Assembly: GCF_040954835.1 (NCBI RefSeq)
Contig: NC_090699.1
Span: 14,439,817-14,503,816, forward strand
DNA length: 64,000 bases
Origin: Lepisosteus oculatus
Taxonomy: Eukaryota > Chordata > Actinopteri > Semionotiformes > Lepisosteidae
Direction: 5' to 3'
How positions within the stretch are numbered: the first letter of the stretch is position 1; each line of letters starts with the position of its first letter. Below the pieces are notes generated by a model. The model saw only the letters and a list, made by a program, of their open reading frames with translations, was not told the origin of the DNA and made no database searches. Position numbers and translations under genes: made by a program. This document shows positions 1-12,200 of this stretch, in pieces.

Positions 1-233
1 TTATTGTTTTCAACAGCACAAAGCAGAGGAGCGACTCGTTAGCCACACTGGCACGCGCGCTAACGAGGTCCTGGCAGAGCGCCAAAACTAAAAAAACACA
101 AAACGTCATGAATACTGGCTACTACTACACAAGCAGCTCCTGGAAACAGCGGGACCACTTGCTGGGGGCCTGCGGGGGGGGTCAACAGCGGCCGCTGCCC
201 AGCAGGGTGACCTCCTCCTCCTCCTCCTCCTCC
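1..233 (-). other. fen1: fen1 3' untranslated region (partial)
   Basis: This follows the fen1 stop codon (TGA at 236-234). It starts with about eight GGA/GAG triplets on the sense strand (about 205-233). The window begins at plus-strand ttatt, which in sense reads AATAA, so a poly(A) signal may lie exactly at the window edge. No other feature is seen. Confidence 0.6.
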
Positions 234-3200
234 TCACTTGGCCTTCTTGAACTTGCCTGGCGTCGCACCGGTCTTCTGCTTCTTCTTCGCCGGCCCCTTG
301 ACCTCAGGCTCCTGAGCGACAAAGAGCGAGAGAGGAAGTTGGCATGGCGTAGGGACAGGAAGGGGAGAGAGAGAGGAAGAGGAAGAGGCCATGGCGTAGC
401 AACAGGAAGGAGAGAGAGAGGAAGAGGCCGTGGCATAGGGACAGGAAGGAGAGAGAGAGAGGAAGAGGCCGTGGCGTAGGGACAGGAAGGGGAGAGAGGA
501 AGAGGAAGAGGCCGTGGCGTAGGGACAGGAAGGAGAGAGAGAGGAAGAGGAAGAGGCCGTGGCGTAGGGACAGGAAGGAGAGAGAGAGGAAGAGGAAGAG
601 GCCGTGGCGTAGGGACAGGAAGGAGAGAGAGGAAGAGGAAGAGGCCGTGGCGTAGGGACAGGAAGGAGAGAGAGGAAGAGGAAGAGGCCGTGGCGTGGGG
701 ACAGGAAGGGGAGAGAGGAAGAGGAAGAGGCCGTGGCGTGGGGACAGGAAGGGGAGAGAGAGAGAGAGGAAGAGGCCGTGGCGTGGGGACAGGAAGGGGA
801 GAGAGGAAGAGGAAGAGGCCGTGGCGTGGGGACAGGAAGGGGAGAGAGGAAGAGGAAGAGGCCGTGGCGTAGGGACAGGAAGGGGAGAGAGGAAGAGGAA
901 GAGGCCGTGGCGTAGGGACAGGAAGGGGAGAGAGAGAGGAAGAGGAAGAGGCCGTGGCGTGGGGACAGGAAGGGGAGAGAGAGAGGAAGAGGAAGAGGCC
1001 GTGGCGTGGGGACAGGAAGGGGAGAGAGAGAGGAAGAGGAAGAGGCCGTGGCGTGGGGACAGGAAGGGGAGAGAGAGAGGAAGAGGCCGTGGCGTAGGGA
1101 CAGGAAGGAAAGAGAGAGGAAGAGGCCGTGGCGTAGGGACAGGAAGGAGAGAGAGAGGAAGAGGAAGAGGCCGTGGCGTGGGGACAGGAAGGGGAGAGAG
1201 GAAGAGGAAGAGGCCGTGGCGTGGGGACAGGAAGGAGAGAGAGAGGAAGAGGAAGAGGCCGTGGCGTAGGGACAGGAAGGGGAGAGAGAGAGAGGAAGAG
1301 GAAGAGGCCGTGGTGTGGGGACAGGAAGGGGAGAGAGAGAGGAAGAGGAAGAGGCCGTGGCGTAGGGACAGGAAGGAGAGAGAGAGAGAGGAAGAGGAAG
1401 AGGCCGTGGCGTGGGGACAGGAAGGGGAGAGAGAGAGGAAGAGGAAGAGGCCGTGGCGTGGGGACAGGAAGGGGAGAGAGAGAGGAAGAGGAAGAGGCCG
1501 TGGCGTGGGGACAGGAAGGGGAGAGAGAGGAAGAGGCCGTGGCGTGGGGACAGGAAGGAGAGAGAGAGGAAGAGGAAGAGGCCGTGGCGTAGGGACAGGA
1601 AGGAGAGAGAGAGGAAGAGGAAGAGGCCGTGGCGTGGGGACAGGAAGGGGAGAGAGGAAGAGGAAGAGGCCGTGGCGTGGGGACAGGAAGGAGAGAGAGA
1701 GGAAGAGGAAGAGGCCGTGGCGTAGGGACAGGAAGGGGAGAGAGAGAGAGGAAGAGGAAGAGGCCGTGGCGTGGGGACAGGAAGGGGAGAGAGAGAGGAA
1801 GAGGAAGAGGCCGTGGCGTAGGGACAGGAAGGAGAGAGAGAGAGAGGAAGAGGAAGAGGCTGTGGTGTGGGGACAGGAAGGGGAGAGAGAGAGGAAGAGG
1901 AAGAGGCCGTGGCGTAGGGACAGGAAGGAGAGAGAGAGGAAGAGGCCGTGGCGTAGGGACAGGAAGGAGAGAGAGAGGAAGAGGCCGTGGCGTAGGGACA
2001 GGAAGGAGAGAGAGAGGAAGAGGAAGAGGCCGTGGCGTAGGGACAGGAAGGGGAGAGAGAGAGAGGAAGAGGAAGAGGCCGTGGTGTGGGGACAGGAAGG
2101 GGAGAGAGAGAGGAAGAGGAAGAGGCCGTGGCGTAGGGACAGGAAGGAGAGAGAGAGAGAGAAAGAGGCCGTGGTGTGGGGACAGGAAGGGGAGAGAGAG
2201 AGGAAGAGGCCGTGGCGTAGGGACAGGAAGGGGAGAGAGAGAGGAAGAGGCCGTGGCGTAGGGACAGGGAGAGAGAGAGGAAGAGGCCGTGGCGTAGGGA
2301 CAGGAAGGAGAGAGAGAGGAAGAGGAAGAGGCCGTGGCGTAGGGACAGGAAGGAGAGAGAGAGGAAGAGGAAGAGGCCGTGGTGTGGGGACAGGAAGGGG
2401 AGAGAGAGAGAGGAAGAGGAAGAGGCCGTGGCGTGGGGACAGGAAGGGGAGAGAGAGAGGAAGAGGAAGAGGCCGTGGCGTAGGGACAGGAAGGAGAGAG
2501 AGAGAAAGAGGAAGAGGCCGTGGTGTGGGGACAGGAAGGGGAGAGAGAGAGGAAGAGGAAGAGGCCGTGGCGTAGGGACAGGAAGGAGAGAGAGAGGAAG
2601 AGGAAGAGGCCGTGGCGTAGGGACAGGAAGGAGAGAGAGAGGAAGAGGAAGAGGCCGTGGCGTAGGGACAGGAAGGGGAGAGAGAGAGAGGAAGAGGAAG
2701 AGGCCGTGGCGTGGGGACAGGAAGGGGAGAGAGAGAGGAAGAGGAAGAGGCCATGGCGTAGGGACAGGAAGGAGAGAGAGAGAGAGAAAGAGGAAGAGGC
2801 CGTGGCGTAGGGACAGGAAGGAGAGAGAGAGGAAGAGGAAGAGGCCGTGGCGTAGGGACAGGAAGGAGAGAGAGAGGAAGAGGAAGAGGCCGTGGCGTAG
2901 GGACAGGAAGGGGAGAGAGAGGAAGAGGAAGAGGCCGTGGCGTAGGGACAGGAAGGGGAGAGAGAGAGAGGAAGAGGAAGAGGCCGTGGTGTGGGGACAG
3001 GAAGGGGAGAGAGAGAGGAAGAGGAAGAGGCCATGGCGTAGGGACAGGAAGGAGAGAGAGAGAGAGAAAGAGGAAGAGGCCGTGGCGTAGGGACAGGAAG
3101 GAGAGAGAGAGGAAGAGGAAGAGGCCGTGGCGTAGGGACAGGAAGGGGAGAGAGAGAGAGAAAGAGGAAGAGGCCGTGGTGTGGGGACAGGAAGGGGAGA

Positions 3201-6200
3201 GAGAGAGAGAAAGAGGAAGAGGCCGTGGCGTAGGGACAGGAAGGAGAGAGAGAGGAAGAGGAAGAGGCCGTGGCGCAGGGACAGGAAGGGGAGAGAGAGA
3301 GAGAAAGAGGAAGAGGCCGTGGTGTGGGGACAGGAAGGGGAGAGAGAGAGAGAAAGAGGAAGAGGCCGTGGTGTGGGGACAGGAAGGGGAGAGAGAGAGA
3401 AAGAGGAAGAGGCCGTGGCGTAGGGACAGGAAAGGGAGAGAGAGAGGAAGAGGCCGTGGCGTGGGGACAGGAAGGGGAGAGAGAGAGGAAGAGGAAGAGG
3501 CCGTGGCGCAGGGACAGGAAGGGGAGAGAGAGAGGAAGAGGAAGAGGCCGTGGCGTGGGGACAGGAAGGGGAGAGAGGAAGAGGAAGAGGCCGTGGCGTG
3601 GGGACAGGAAGGAGAGAGAGAGGAAGAGGAAGAGGCCGTGGCGTAGGGACAGGAAGGAGAGAGAGAGGAAGAGGAAGAGGCCGTGGCGTAGGGACAGGAA
3701 GGAGAGAGAGGAAGAGGAAGAGGCCGTGGCGTAGGGACAGGAAGGAGAGAGAGGAAGAGGAAGAGGCCGTGGCGTGGGGACAGGAAGGGGAGAGAGGAAG
3801 AGGAAGAGGCCGTGGCGTGGGGACAGGAAGGGGAGAGAGAGAGAGAGGAAGAGGCCGTGGCGTGGGGACAGGAAGGGGAGAGAGGAAGAGGAAGAGGCCG
3901 TGGCGTGGGGACAGGAAGGGGAGAGAGGAAGAGGAAGAGGCCGTGGCGTAGGGACAGGAAGGGGAGAGAGGAAGAGGAAGAGGCCGTGGCGTAGGGACAG
4001 GAAGGGGAGAGAGAGAGGAAGAGGAAGAGGCCGTGGCGTGGGGACAGGAAGGGGAGAGAGAGAGGAAGAGGAAGAGGCCGTGGCGTGGGGACAGGAAGGG
4101 GAGAGAGAGAGGAAGAGGAAGAGGCCGTGGCGTGGGGACAGGAAGGGGAGAGAGAGAGGAAGAGGCCGTGGCGTAGGGACAGGAAGGAAAGAGAGAGGAA
4201 GAGGCCGTGGCGTAGGGACAGGAAGGAGAGAGAGAGGAAGAGGAAGAGGCCGTGGCGTGGGGACAGGAAGGGGAGAGAGGAAGAGGAAGAGGCCGTGGCG
4301 TGGGGACAGGAAGGAGAGAGAGAGGAAGAGGAAGAGGCCGTGGCGTAGGGACAGGAAGGGGAGAGAGAGAGAGGAAGAGGAAGAGGCCGTGGTGTGGGGA
4401 CAGGAAGGGGAGAGAGAGAGGAAGAGGAAGAGGCCGTGGCGTAGGGACAGGAAGGAGAGAGAGAGAGAGGAAGAGGAAGAGGCCGTGGCGTGGGGACAGG
4501 AAGGGGAGAGAGAGAGGAAGAGGAAGAGGCCGTGGCGTGGGGACAGGAAGGGGAGAGAGAGAGGAAGAGGAAGAGGCCGTGGCGTGGGGACAGGAAGGGG
4601 AGAGAGAGGAAGAGGCCGTGGCGTGGGGACAGGAAGGAGAGAGAGAGGAAGAGGAAGAGGCCGTGGCGTAGGGACAGGAAGGAGAGAGAGAGGAAGAGGA
4701 AGAGGCCGTGGCGTGGGGACAGGAAGGGGAGAGAGGAAGAGGAAGAGGCCGTGGCGTGGGGACAGGAAGGAGAGAGAGAGGAAGAGGAAGAGGCCGTGGC
4801 GTAGGGACAGGAAGGGGAGAGAGAGAGAGGAAGAGGAAGAGGCCGTGGCGTGGGGACAGGAAGGGGAGAGAGAGAGGAAGAGGAAGAGGCCGTGGCGTAG
4901 GGACAGGAAGGAGAGAGAGAGAGAGGAAGAGGAAGAGGCTGTGGTGTGGGGACAGGAAGGGGAGAGAGAGAGGAAGAGGAAGAGGCCGTGGCGTAGGGAC
5001 AGGAAGGAGAGAGAGAGGAAGAGGCCGTGGCGTAGGGACAGGAAGGAGAGAGAGAGGAAGAGGCCGTGGCGTAGGGACAGGAAGGAGAGAGAGAGGAAGA
5101 GGAAGAGGCCGTGGCGTAGGGACAGGAAGGGGAGAGAGAGAGAGGAAGAGGAAGAGGCCGTGGTGTGGGGACAGGAAGGGGAGAGAGAGAGGAAGAGGAA
5201 GAGGCCGTGGCGTAGGGACAGGAAGGAGAGAGAGAGAGAGAAAGAGGCCGTGGTGTGGGGACAGGAAGGGGAGAGAGAGAGGAAGAGGCCGTGGCGTAGG
5301 GACAGGAAGGGGAGAGAGAGAGGAAGAGGCCGTGGCGTAGGGACAGGGAGAGAGAGAGGAAGAGGCCGTGGCGTAGGGACAGGAAGGAGAGAGAGAGGAA
5401 GAGGAAGAGGCCGTGGCGTAGGGACAGGAAGGAGAGAGAGAGGAAGAGGAAGAGGCCGTGGTGTGGGGACAGGAAGGGGAGAGAGAGAGAGGAAGAGGAA
5501 GAGGCCGTGGCGTGGGGACAGGAAGGGGAGAGAGAGAGGAAGAGGAAGAGGCCGTGGCGTAGGGACAGGAAGGAGAGAGAGAGAAAGAGGAAGAGGCCGT
5601 GGTGTGGGGACAGGAAGGGGAGAGAGAGAGGAAGAGGAAGAGGCCGTGGCGTAGGGACAGGAAGGAGAGAGAGAGGAAGAGGAAGAGGCCGTGGCGTAGG
5701 GACAGGAAGGAGAGAGAGAGGAAGAGGAAGAGGCCGTGGCGTAGGGACAGGAAGGGGAGAGAGAGAGAGGAAGAGGAAGAGGCCGTGGCGTGGGGACAGG
5801 AAGGGGAGAGAGAGAGGAAGAGGAAGAGGCCATGGCGTAGGGACAGGAAGGAGAGAGAGAGAGAGAAAGAGGAAGAGGCCGTGGCGTAGGGACAGGAAGG
5901 AGAGAGAGAGGAAGAGGAAGAGGCCGTGGCGTAGGGACAGGAAGGAGAGAGAGAGGAAGAGGAAGAGGCCGTGGCGTAGGGACAGGAAGGGGAGAGAGAG
6001 GAAGAGGAAGAGGCCGTGGCGTAGGGACAGGAAGGGGAGAGAGAGAGAGGAAGAGGAAGAGGCCGTGGTGTGGGGACAGGAAGGGGAGAGAGAGAGGAAG
6101 AGGAAGAGGCCATGGCGTAGGGACAGGAAGGAGAGAGAGAGAGAGAAAGAGGAAGAGGCCGTGGCGTAGGGACAGGAAGGAGAGAGAGAGGAAGAGGAAG

Positions 6201-9200
6201 AGGCCGTGGCGTAGGGACAGGAAGGGGAGAGAGAGAGAGAAAGAGGAAGAGGCCGTGGTGTGGGGACAGGAAGGGGAGAGAGAGAGAGAAAGAGGAAGAG
6301 GCCGTGGCGTAGGGACAGGAAGGAGAGAGAGAGGAAGAGGAAGAGGCCGTGGCGCAGGGACAGGAAGGGGAGAGAGAGAGAGAAAGAGGAAGAGGCCGTG
6401 GTGTGGGGACAGGAAGGGGAGAGAGAGAGAGAAAGAGGAAGAGGCCGTGGTGTGGGGACAGGAAGGGGAGAGAGAGAGAAAGAGGAAGAGGCCGTGGCGT
6501 AGGGACAGGAAAGGGAGAGAGAGAGGAAGAGGCCGTGGCGTGGGGACAGGAAGGGGAGAGAGAGAGGAAGAGGAAGAGGCCGTGGCGCAGGGACAGGAAG
6601 GGGAGAGAGAGAGGAAGAGGAAGAGGCCGTGGCGTGGGGACAGGAAGGGGAGAGAGGAAGAGGAAGAGGCCGTGGCGTGGGGACAGGAAGGAGAGAGAGA
6701 GGAAGAGGAAGAGGCCGTGGCGTAGGGACAGGAAGGGGAGAGAGAGAGAGGAAGAGGAAGAGGCCGTGGTGTGGGGACAGGAAGGGGAGAGAGAGAGGAA
6801 GAGGAAGAGGCCGTGGCGTAGGGACAGGAAGGAGAGAGAGAGGAAGAGGCCGTGGCGTAGGGACAGGAAGGAGAGAGAGAGGAAGAGGCCGTGGCGTAGG
6901 GACAGGAAGGAGAGAGAGAGGAAGAGGAAGAGGCCGTGGCGTAGGGACAGGAAGGGGAGAGAGAGAGAGGAAGAGGAAGAGGCCGTGGTGTGGGGACAGG
7001 AAGGGGAGAGAGAGAGGAAGAGGAAGAGGCCGTGGCGTAGGGACAGGAAGGAGAGAGAGAGAGAGAAAGAGGAAGAGGCCGTGGTGTGGGGACAGGAAGG
7101 GGAGAGAGAGAGGAAGAGGCCGTGGCGTAGGGACAGGGAGAGAGAGAGGAAGAGGCCGTGGCGTAGGGACAGGAAGGAGAGAGAGAGGAAGAGGAAGAGG
7201 CCGTGGCGTAGGGACAGGAAGGAGAGAGAGAGGAAGAGGAAGAGGCCGTGGCGTAGGGACAGGAAGGGGAGAGAGAGAGAGGAAGAGGAAGAGGCCGTGG
7301 TGTGGGGACAGGAAGGGGAGAGAGAGAGGAAGAGGAAGAGGCCGTGGCGTAGGGACAGGAAGGAGAGAGAGAGAAAGAGGAAGAGGCCGTGGTGTGGGGA
7401 CAGGAAGGGGAGAGAGAGAGGAAGAGGAAGAGGCCGTGGCGTAGGGACAGGAAGGAGAGAGAGAGGAAGAGGAAGAGGCCGTGGCGTAGGGACAGGAAGG
7501 AGAGAGAGAGGAAGAGGAAGAGGCCGTGGCGTAGGGACAGGAAGGGGAGAGAGAGAGAGGAAGAGGAAGAGGCCGTGGTGTGGGGACAGGAAGGGGAGAG
7601 AGAGAGGAAGAGGAAGAGGCCATGGCGTAGGGACAGGAAGGAGAGAGAGAGAGAGAAAGAGGAAGAGGCCGTGGCGTAGGGACAGGAAGGAGAGAGAGAG
7701 GAAGAGGAAGAGGCCGTGGCGTAGGGACAGGAAGGAGAGAGAGAGGAAGAGGAAGAGGCCGTGGCGTAGGGACAGGAAGGGGAGAGAGAGGAAGAGGAAG
7801 AGGCCGTGGCGTAGGGACAGGAAGGGGAGAGAGAGAGAGGAAGAGGAAGAGGCCGTGGTGTGGGGACAGGAAGGGGAGAGAGAGAGGAAGAGGAAGAGGC
7901 CATGGCGTAGGGACAGGAAGGAGAGAGAGAGAGAGAAAGAGGAAGAGGCCGTGGCGTAGGGACAGGAAGGAGAGAGAGAGGAAGAGGAAGAGGCCGTGGC
8001 GTAGGGACAGGAAGGGGAGAGAGAGAGAGAAAGAGGAAGAGGCCGTGGTGTGGGGACAGGAAGGGGAGAGAGAGAGAGAAAGAGGAAGAGGCCGTGGCGT
8101 AGGGACAGGAAGGAGAGAGAGAGGAAGAGGAAGAGGCCGTGGCGCAGGGACAGGAAGGGGAGAGAGAGAGAGAAAGAGGAAGAGGCCGTGGTGTGGGGAC
8201 AGGAAGGGGAGAGAGAGAGAGAAAGAGGAAGAGGCCGTGGTGTGGGGACAGGAAGGGGAGAGAGAGAGAAAGAGGAAGAGGCCGTGGCGTAGGGACAGGA
8301 AAGGGAGAGAGAGAGGAAGAGGCCGTGGCGTGGGGACAGGAAGGGGAGAGAGAGAGGAAGAGGAAGAGGCCGTGGCGCAGGGACAGGAAGGGGAGAGAGA
8401 GAGGAAGAGGAAGAGGCCGTGGCGTGGGGACAGGAAGGGGCCGGTACCTTGCGCTTGGAGGAGAGGGATCCGGTGACGGTGAAGAAGGAGTCCAGGCGGC
8501 CCTGGGTGCTGCCCTGCCGGCTCTTGGCGATCTTCCTGCAGCCGTTACGGATCCGATCCTCACTGGGGACACGACAACCACAGGGTGGAGTGAGAGTCAG
8601 CCCGCCGGGTCAGTCTGCCAAGCCAGTGGGTCAGCGCGCGAGCCGGTCCAGTGGGCCGGTCCGTCAGTCCGGTACGCCAGCTCGCCGGTCCGTCAGTCCG
8701 CTCGCCGGTCCGTCAGTCCGCTCGCCAGCTCGCCGGTCCGTCAGTCCGGTACGCCAGCTCGCCCGGTACGCCAGCTCGCCGGTCCGTCAGTCTGTCAGCG
8801 CGGCACGCCAGCTCGCCGGTCCGTCAGCGCGGCACGCCAGCTCGCCCGGTACGCCAGCTTGCCGGTCCGCTCGCCGGTCCGTCAGCCCGGCACGCCAGCT
8901 CGCCGGTCCGTCAGTCCGGTACGCCAGCTCGCCGGTCCGTCATCCCGGTACGCCAGCTCGCCGGTCCGTCATCCCGGTACGCCAGCTCGCCGGTCCGTCA
9001 GTCCGGTACGCCAGCTCGCCGGTCCGTCAGTCCGGCACGCCAGCTCGCCGGTCCGTCAGTCCTGCACGCCAGCTCGCCGGTCCGTCAGTCCGGCACGCCA
9101 GCTCGCCGGTCCGTCAGCGCGGTACGCCAGCTCGCCGGTCCGTCAGCGCGGTACGCCAGCTCGCCGGTCCGTCAGTCCTGTACGCCAGCTCGCCGGTCCG

Positions 9201-12200
9201 TCAGCGCGGTACGCCAGCTCGCCGGTCCGTCAGCGCGGTACGCCAGCTCGCCGGTCCGTCAGCCCTGTACGCCAGCTCGCCGGTCCGTCAGTCCGGCACG
9301 CCAGCTCGCCGGTCCGTCAGCGCGGTACGCCAGCTCGCCGGTCCGTCAGCGCGGCACGCCAGCTCGCCGGTCCGTCAGTCCTGTACGCCAGCTCGCCGGT
9401 CCGTCAGCGCGGTACGCCAGCTCGCCGGTCCGTCAGTCCTGTACGCCAGCTCGCCGGTCCGTCAGTCCTGTACGCCAGCTCGCCGGTCCGTCAGCGCGGT
9501 ACGCCAGCTCGCCGGTCCGTCAGTCCTGTACGCCAGCTCGCCGGTCCGTCAGCCCGGTATGCCAGCTCGCCGGTCCGTCAGTCCTGTACGCCAGCTCGCC
9601 GGTCCGAACCGGCCCATCAGAGCCCAGTACCTGAACTGCTTCTCCCCGCACATGAACCGGAGCAGCCCCTCCTCGTCCGGCTCGCTCCAGCGCAGCTCCA
9701 CCGACTCGCCCTGCACCACGTCGGGGTTCAGGAACAGGGCGCGCGCCTCCTTGTACAGCCAGGGCTCGGGCGCAGGGTGCTTCTGCAGGGGGCAGGGAGC
9801 GGGGCGTCACACTCCTGCACACTGTCTGGGGGTCCCCAGGGAAACAGGACCTCCAGCGCCCCCAGGTGCAGCCCACCAGCAGGGAAAATCGACGCTCTCA
9901 AACAAAATAACCTGTAGTGGTTTCTACTGTGCGGCACAAAAATTCACTGTTGTACTGCAGCGTGGAGCTGATCTGAGGCTCATTATTGCACTACCACACT
10001 GCGGTGTGGCTCAGACTGGAGGCTCAGACTGGAGACTCACTACCGCACTGCGGTGTGGCTCAGACTGGAGGCTCACTAGCGCACTGCGGTGTGGCTCAGA
10101 CTGGAGGCTCACTACCGCACTGCGGTGTGGCTCAGACTGGAGGCTCACTATTGCACTGCGGTGTGGCTCAGACTGGAGACTCACTACCGCACTGCGGTGT
10201 GGCTCAGACTGGAGGCTCACTATTGCACTGCGGTGTGGCTCAGACTGGAGGCTCACTAGCGCACTGCGGTGTGGCTCAGACTGGAGGCTCACTAGCGCAC
10301 TGCGGTGTGGCTCAGACTGGAGACTCACTACCGCACTGCGGTGTGGCTCAGACTGGAGACTCACTACCGCACTGCGGTGTGGCTCAGACTGGAGACTCAC
10401 TACCGCACTGCGGTGTGGCTCAGACTGGAGGCTCAGACTGGAGGCTCACTATTGCACTGCGGTGTGGCTCAGACTGGAGACTCACTATTGCACTGCGGTG
10501 TGGCTCAGACTGGAGGCTCACTAGCGCACTGCGGTGTGGCTCAGACTGGAGGCTCACTATTGCACTGCGGTGTGGCTCAGACTGGAGGCTCACTAGCGCA
10601 CTGCGGTGTGGCTCAGACTGGAGGCTCACTATTGCACTGCGGTGTGGCTCAGACTGGAGACTCACTACCGCACTGCGGTGTGGCTCAGACTGGAGGCTCA
10701 GACTGGAGACTCACTATCGCACTGCGGTGTGGCTCAGACTGGGGGCTCACTACCGCACTGCAGTGTGGCTCAGACTGGAGACTCACTACCGCACTGTGGT
10801 GTGGCTCAGACTGGAGACTCACTACCGCACTGTGGTGTGGCTCAGACTGGAGACTCACTACCGCACTGCGGTGTGGCTCAGACTGGAGGCTCACTACCAC
10901 ACTGCGGTGTGGCTCAGACTGGAGGCTCAGACTGGAGACTCACTACCGCACTGTGGTGTGGCTCAGACTGGAGGCTCAGACTGGAGACTCACTACCGCAC
11001 TGCGGTGTGGTTCAGACTGGAGGCTCACTATTGCACTGCGGTGTGGCTCAGACTGGAGGCTCAGACTGGAGGCTCACTACCGCACTGCGGTGTGGCTCAG
11101 ACTGGGGGCTCAGACTGGAGGCTCACTACCGCACTGCGGTGTGGCTCAGACTGGGGGCTCACTACCGCACTGCGGTGTGGCTCAGACTGGAGGCTCAGAC
11201 TGGAGACTCACTACCGCACTGCGGTGTGGCTCAGACTGGAGGCTCACTATTGCACTGCGGTGTGGCTCAGACTGGAGGCTCACTACTGCACTGCGGTGTG
11301 GCTCAGACTGGGGGCTCACTACCACACTGCGGTGTGGCTCAGACTGGAGGCTCAGACTGGAGACTCACTACCGCACTGTGGTGTGGCTCAGACTGGAGAC
11401 TCACTACCGCACTGTGGTGTGGCTCAGACTGGAGACTCACTACCGCACTGCGGTGTGGCTCAGACTGGAGGCTCACTATTGCACTGCGGTGTGGCTCAGA
11501 CTGGAGGCTCACTAGCGCACTGCGGTGTTGCTCAGACTGGAGGCTCAGTACCGCACTGTGGTGTGGTTCAGACTGGAGGCTCAGACTGGAGGCTCACTAT
11601 TGCACTGCGGTGTGGCTCAGACTGGAGGCTCAGACTGGAGACTCACTACCGCACTGCGGTGTGGCTCAGACTGGAGGCTCACTATTGCACTGTGGTGTGG
11701 CTCAGACTGGAGGCTCACTATTGCACTGCGGTGTGGCTCAGACTGGAGACTCACTACCGCACTGCGGTGTGGCTCAGACTGGAGGCTCACTACCGCACTG
11801 CGGTGTGGCTCAGACTGGAGGCTCACTACCGCACTGCGGTGTGGCTCAGACTGGAGGCTCACTACCGCACTGCGGTGTGGCTCAGACTGGAGACTCACTA
11901 TTGCACTGCGGTGTGGCTCAGACTGGAGGCTCAGACTGGAGGCTCACTAGCGCACTGCGGTGTGGCTCAGACTGGAGGCTCAGACTGGAGGCTCACTAGC
12001 GCACTGCGGTGTGGCTCAGACTGGAGGCTCAGACTGGAGGCTCAGTACCGCACTGTGGTGTGGTTCAGACTGGAGGCTCAGACTGGAGGCTCACTATTGC
12101 ACTGCGGTGTGGCTCAGACTGGAGGCTCAGACTGGAGACTCACTACCGCACTGCGGTGTGGCTCAGACTGGAGGCTCACTATTGCACTGTGGTGTGGCTC

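Noticed and set aside
182-8581. Open frames of up to 2,799 codons on minus and Arg/Gly-rich frames on plus in the 45-bp array
   Set aside because: All frames are open because the repeat lacks stop trinucleotides. They cross real fen1 splice sites and have no conserved domain. Only the in-frame retention aspect is kept as a finding.
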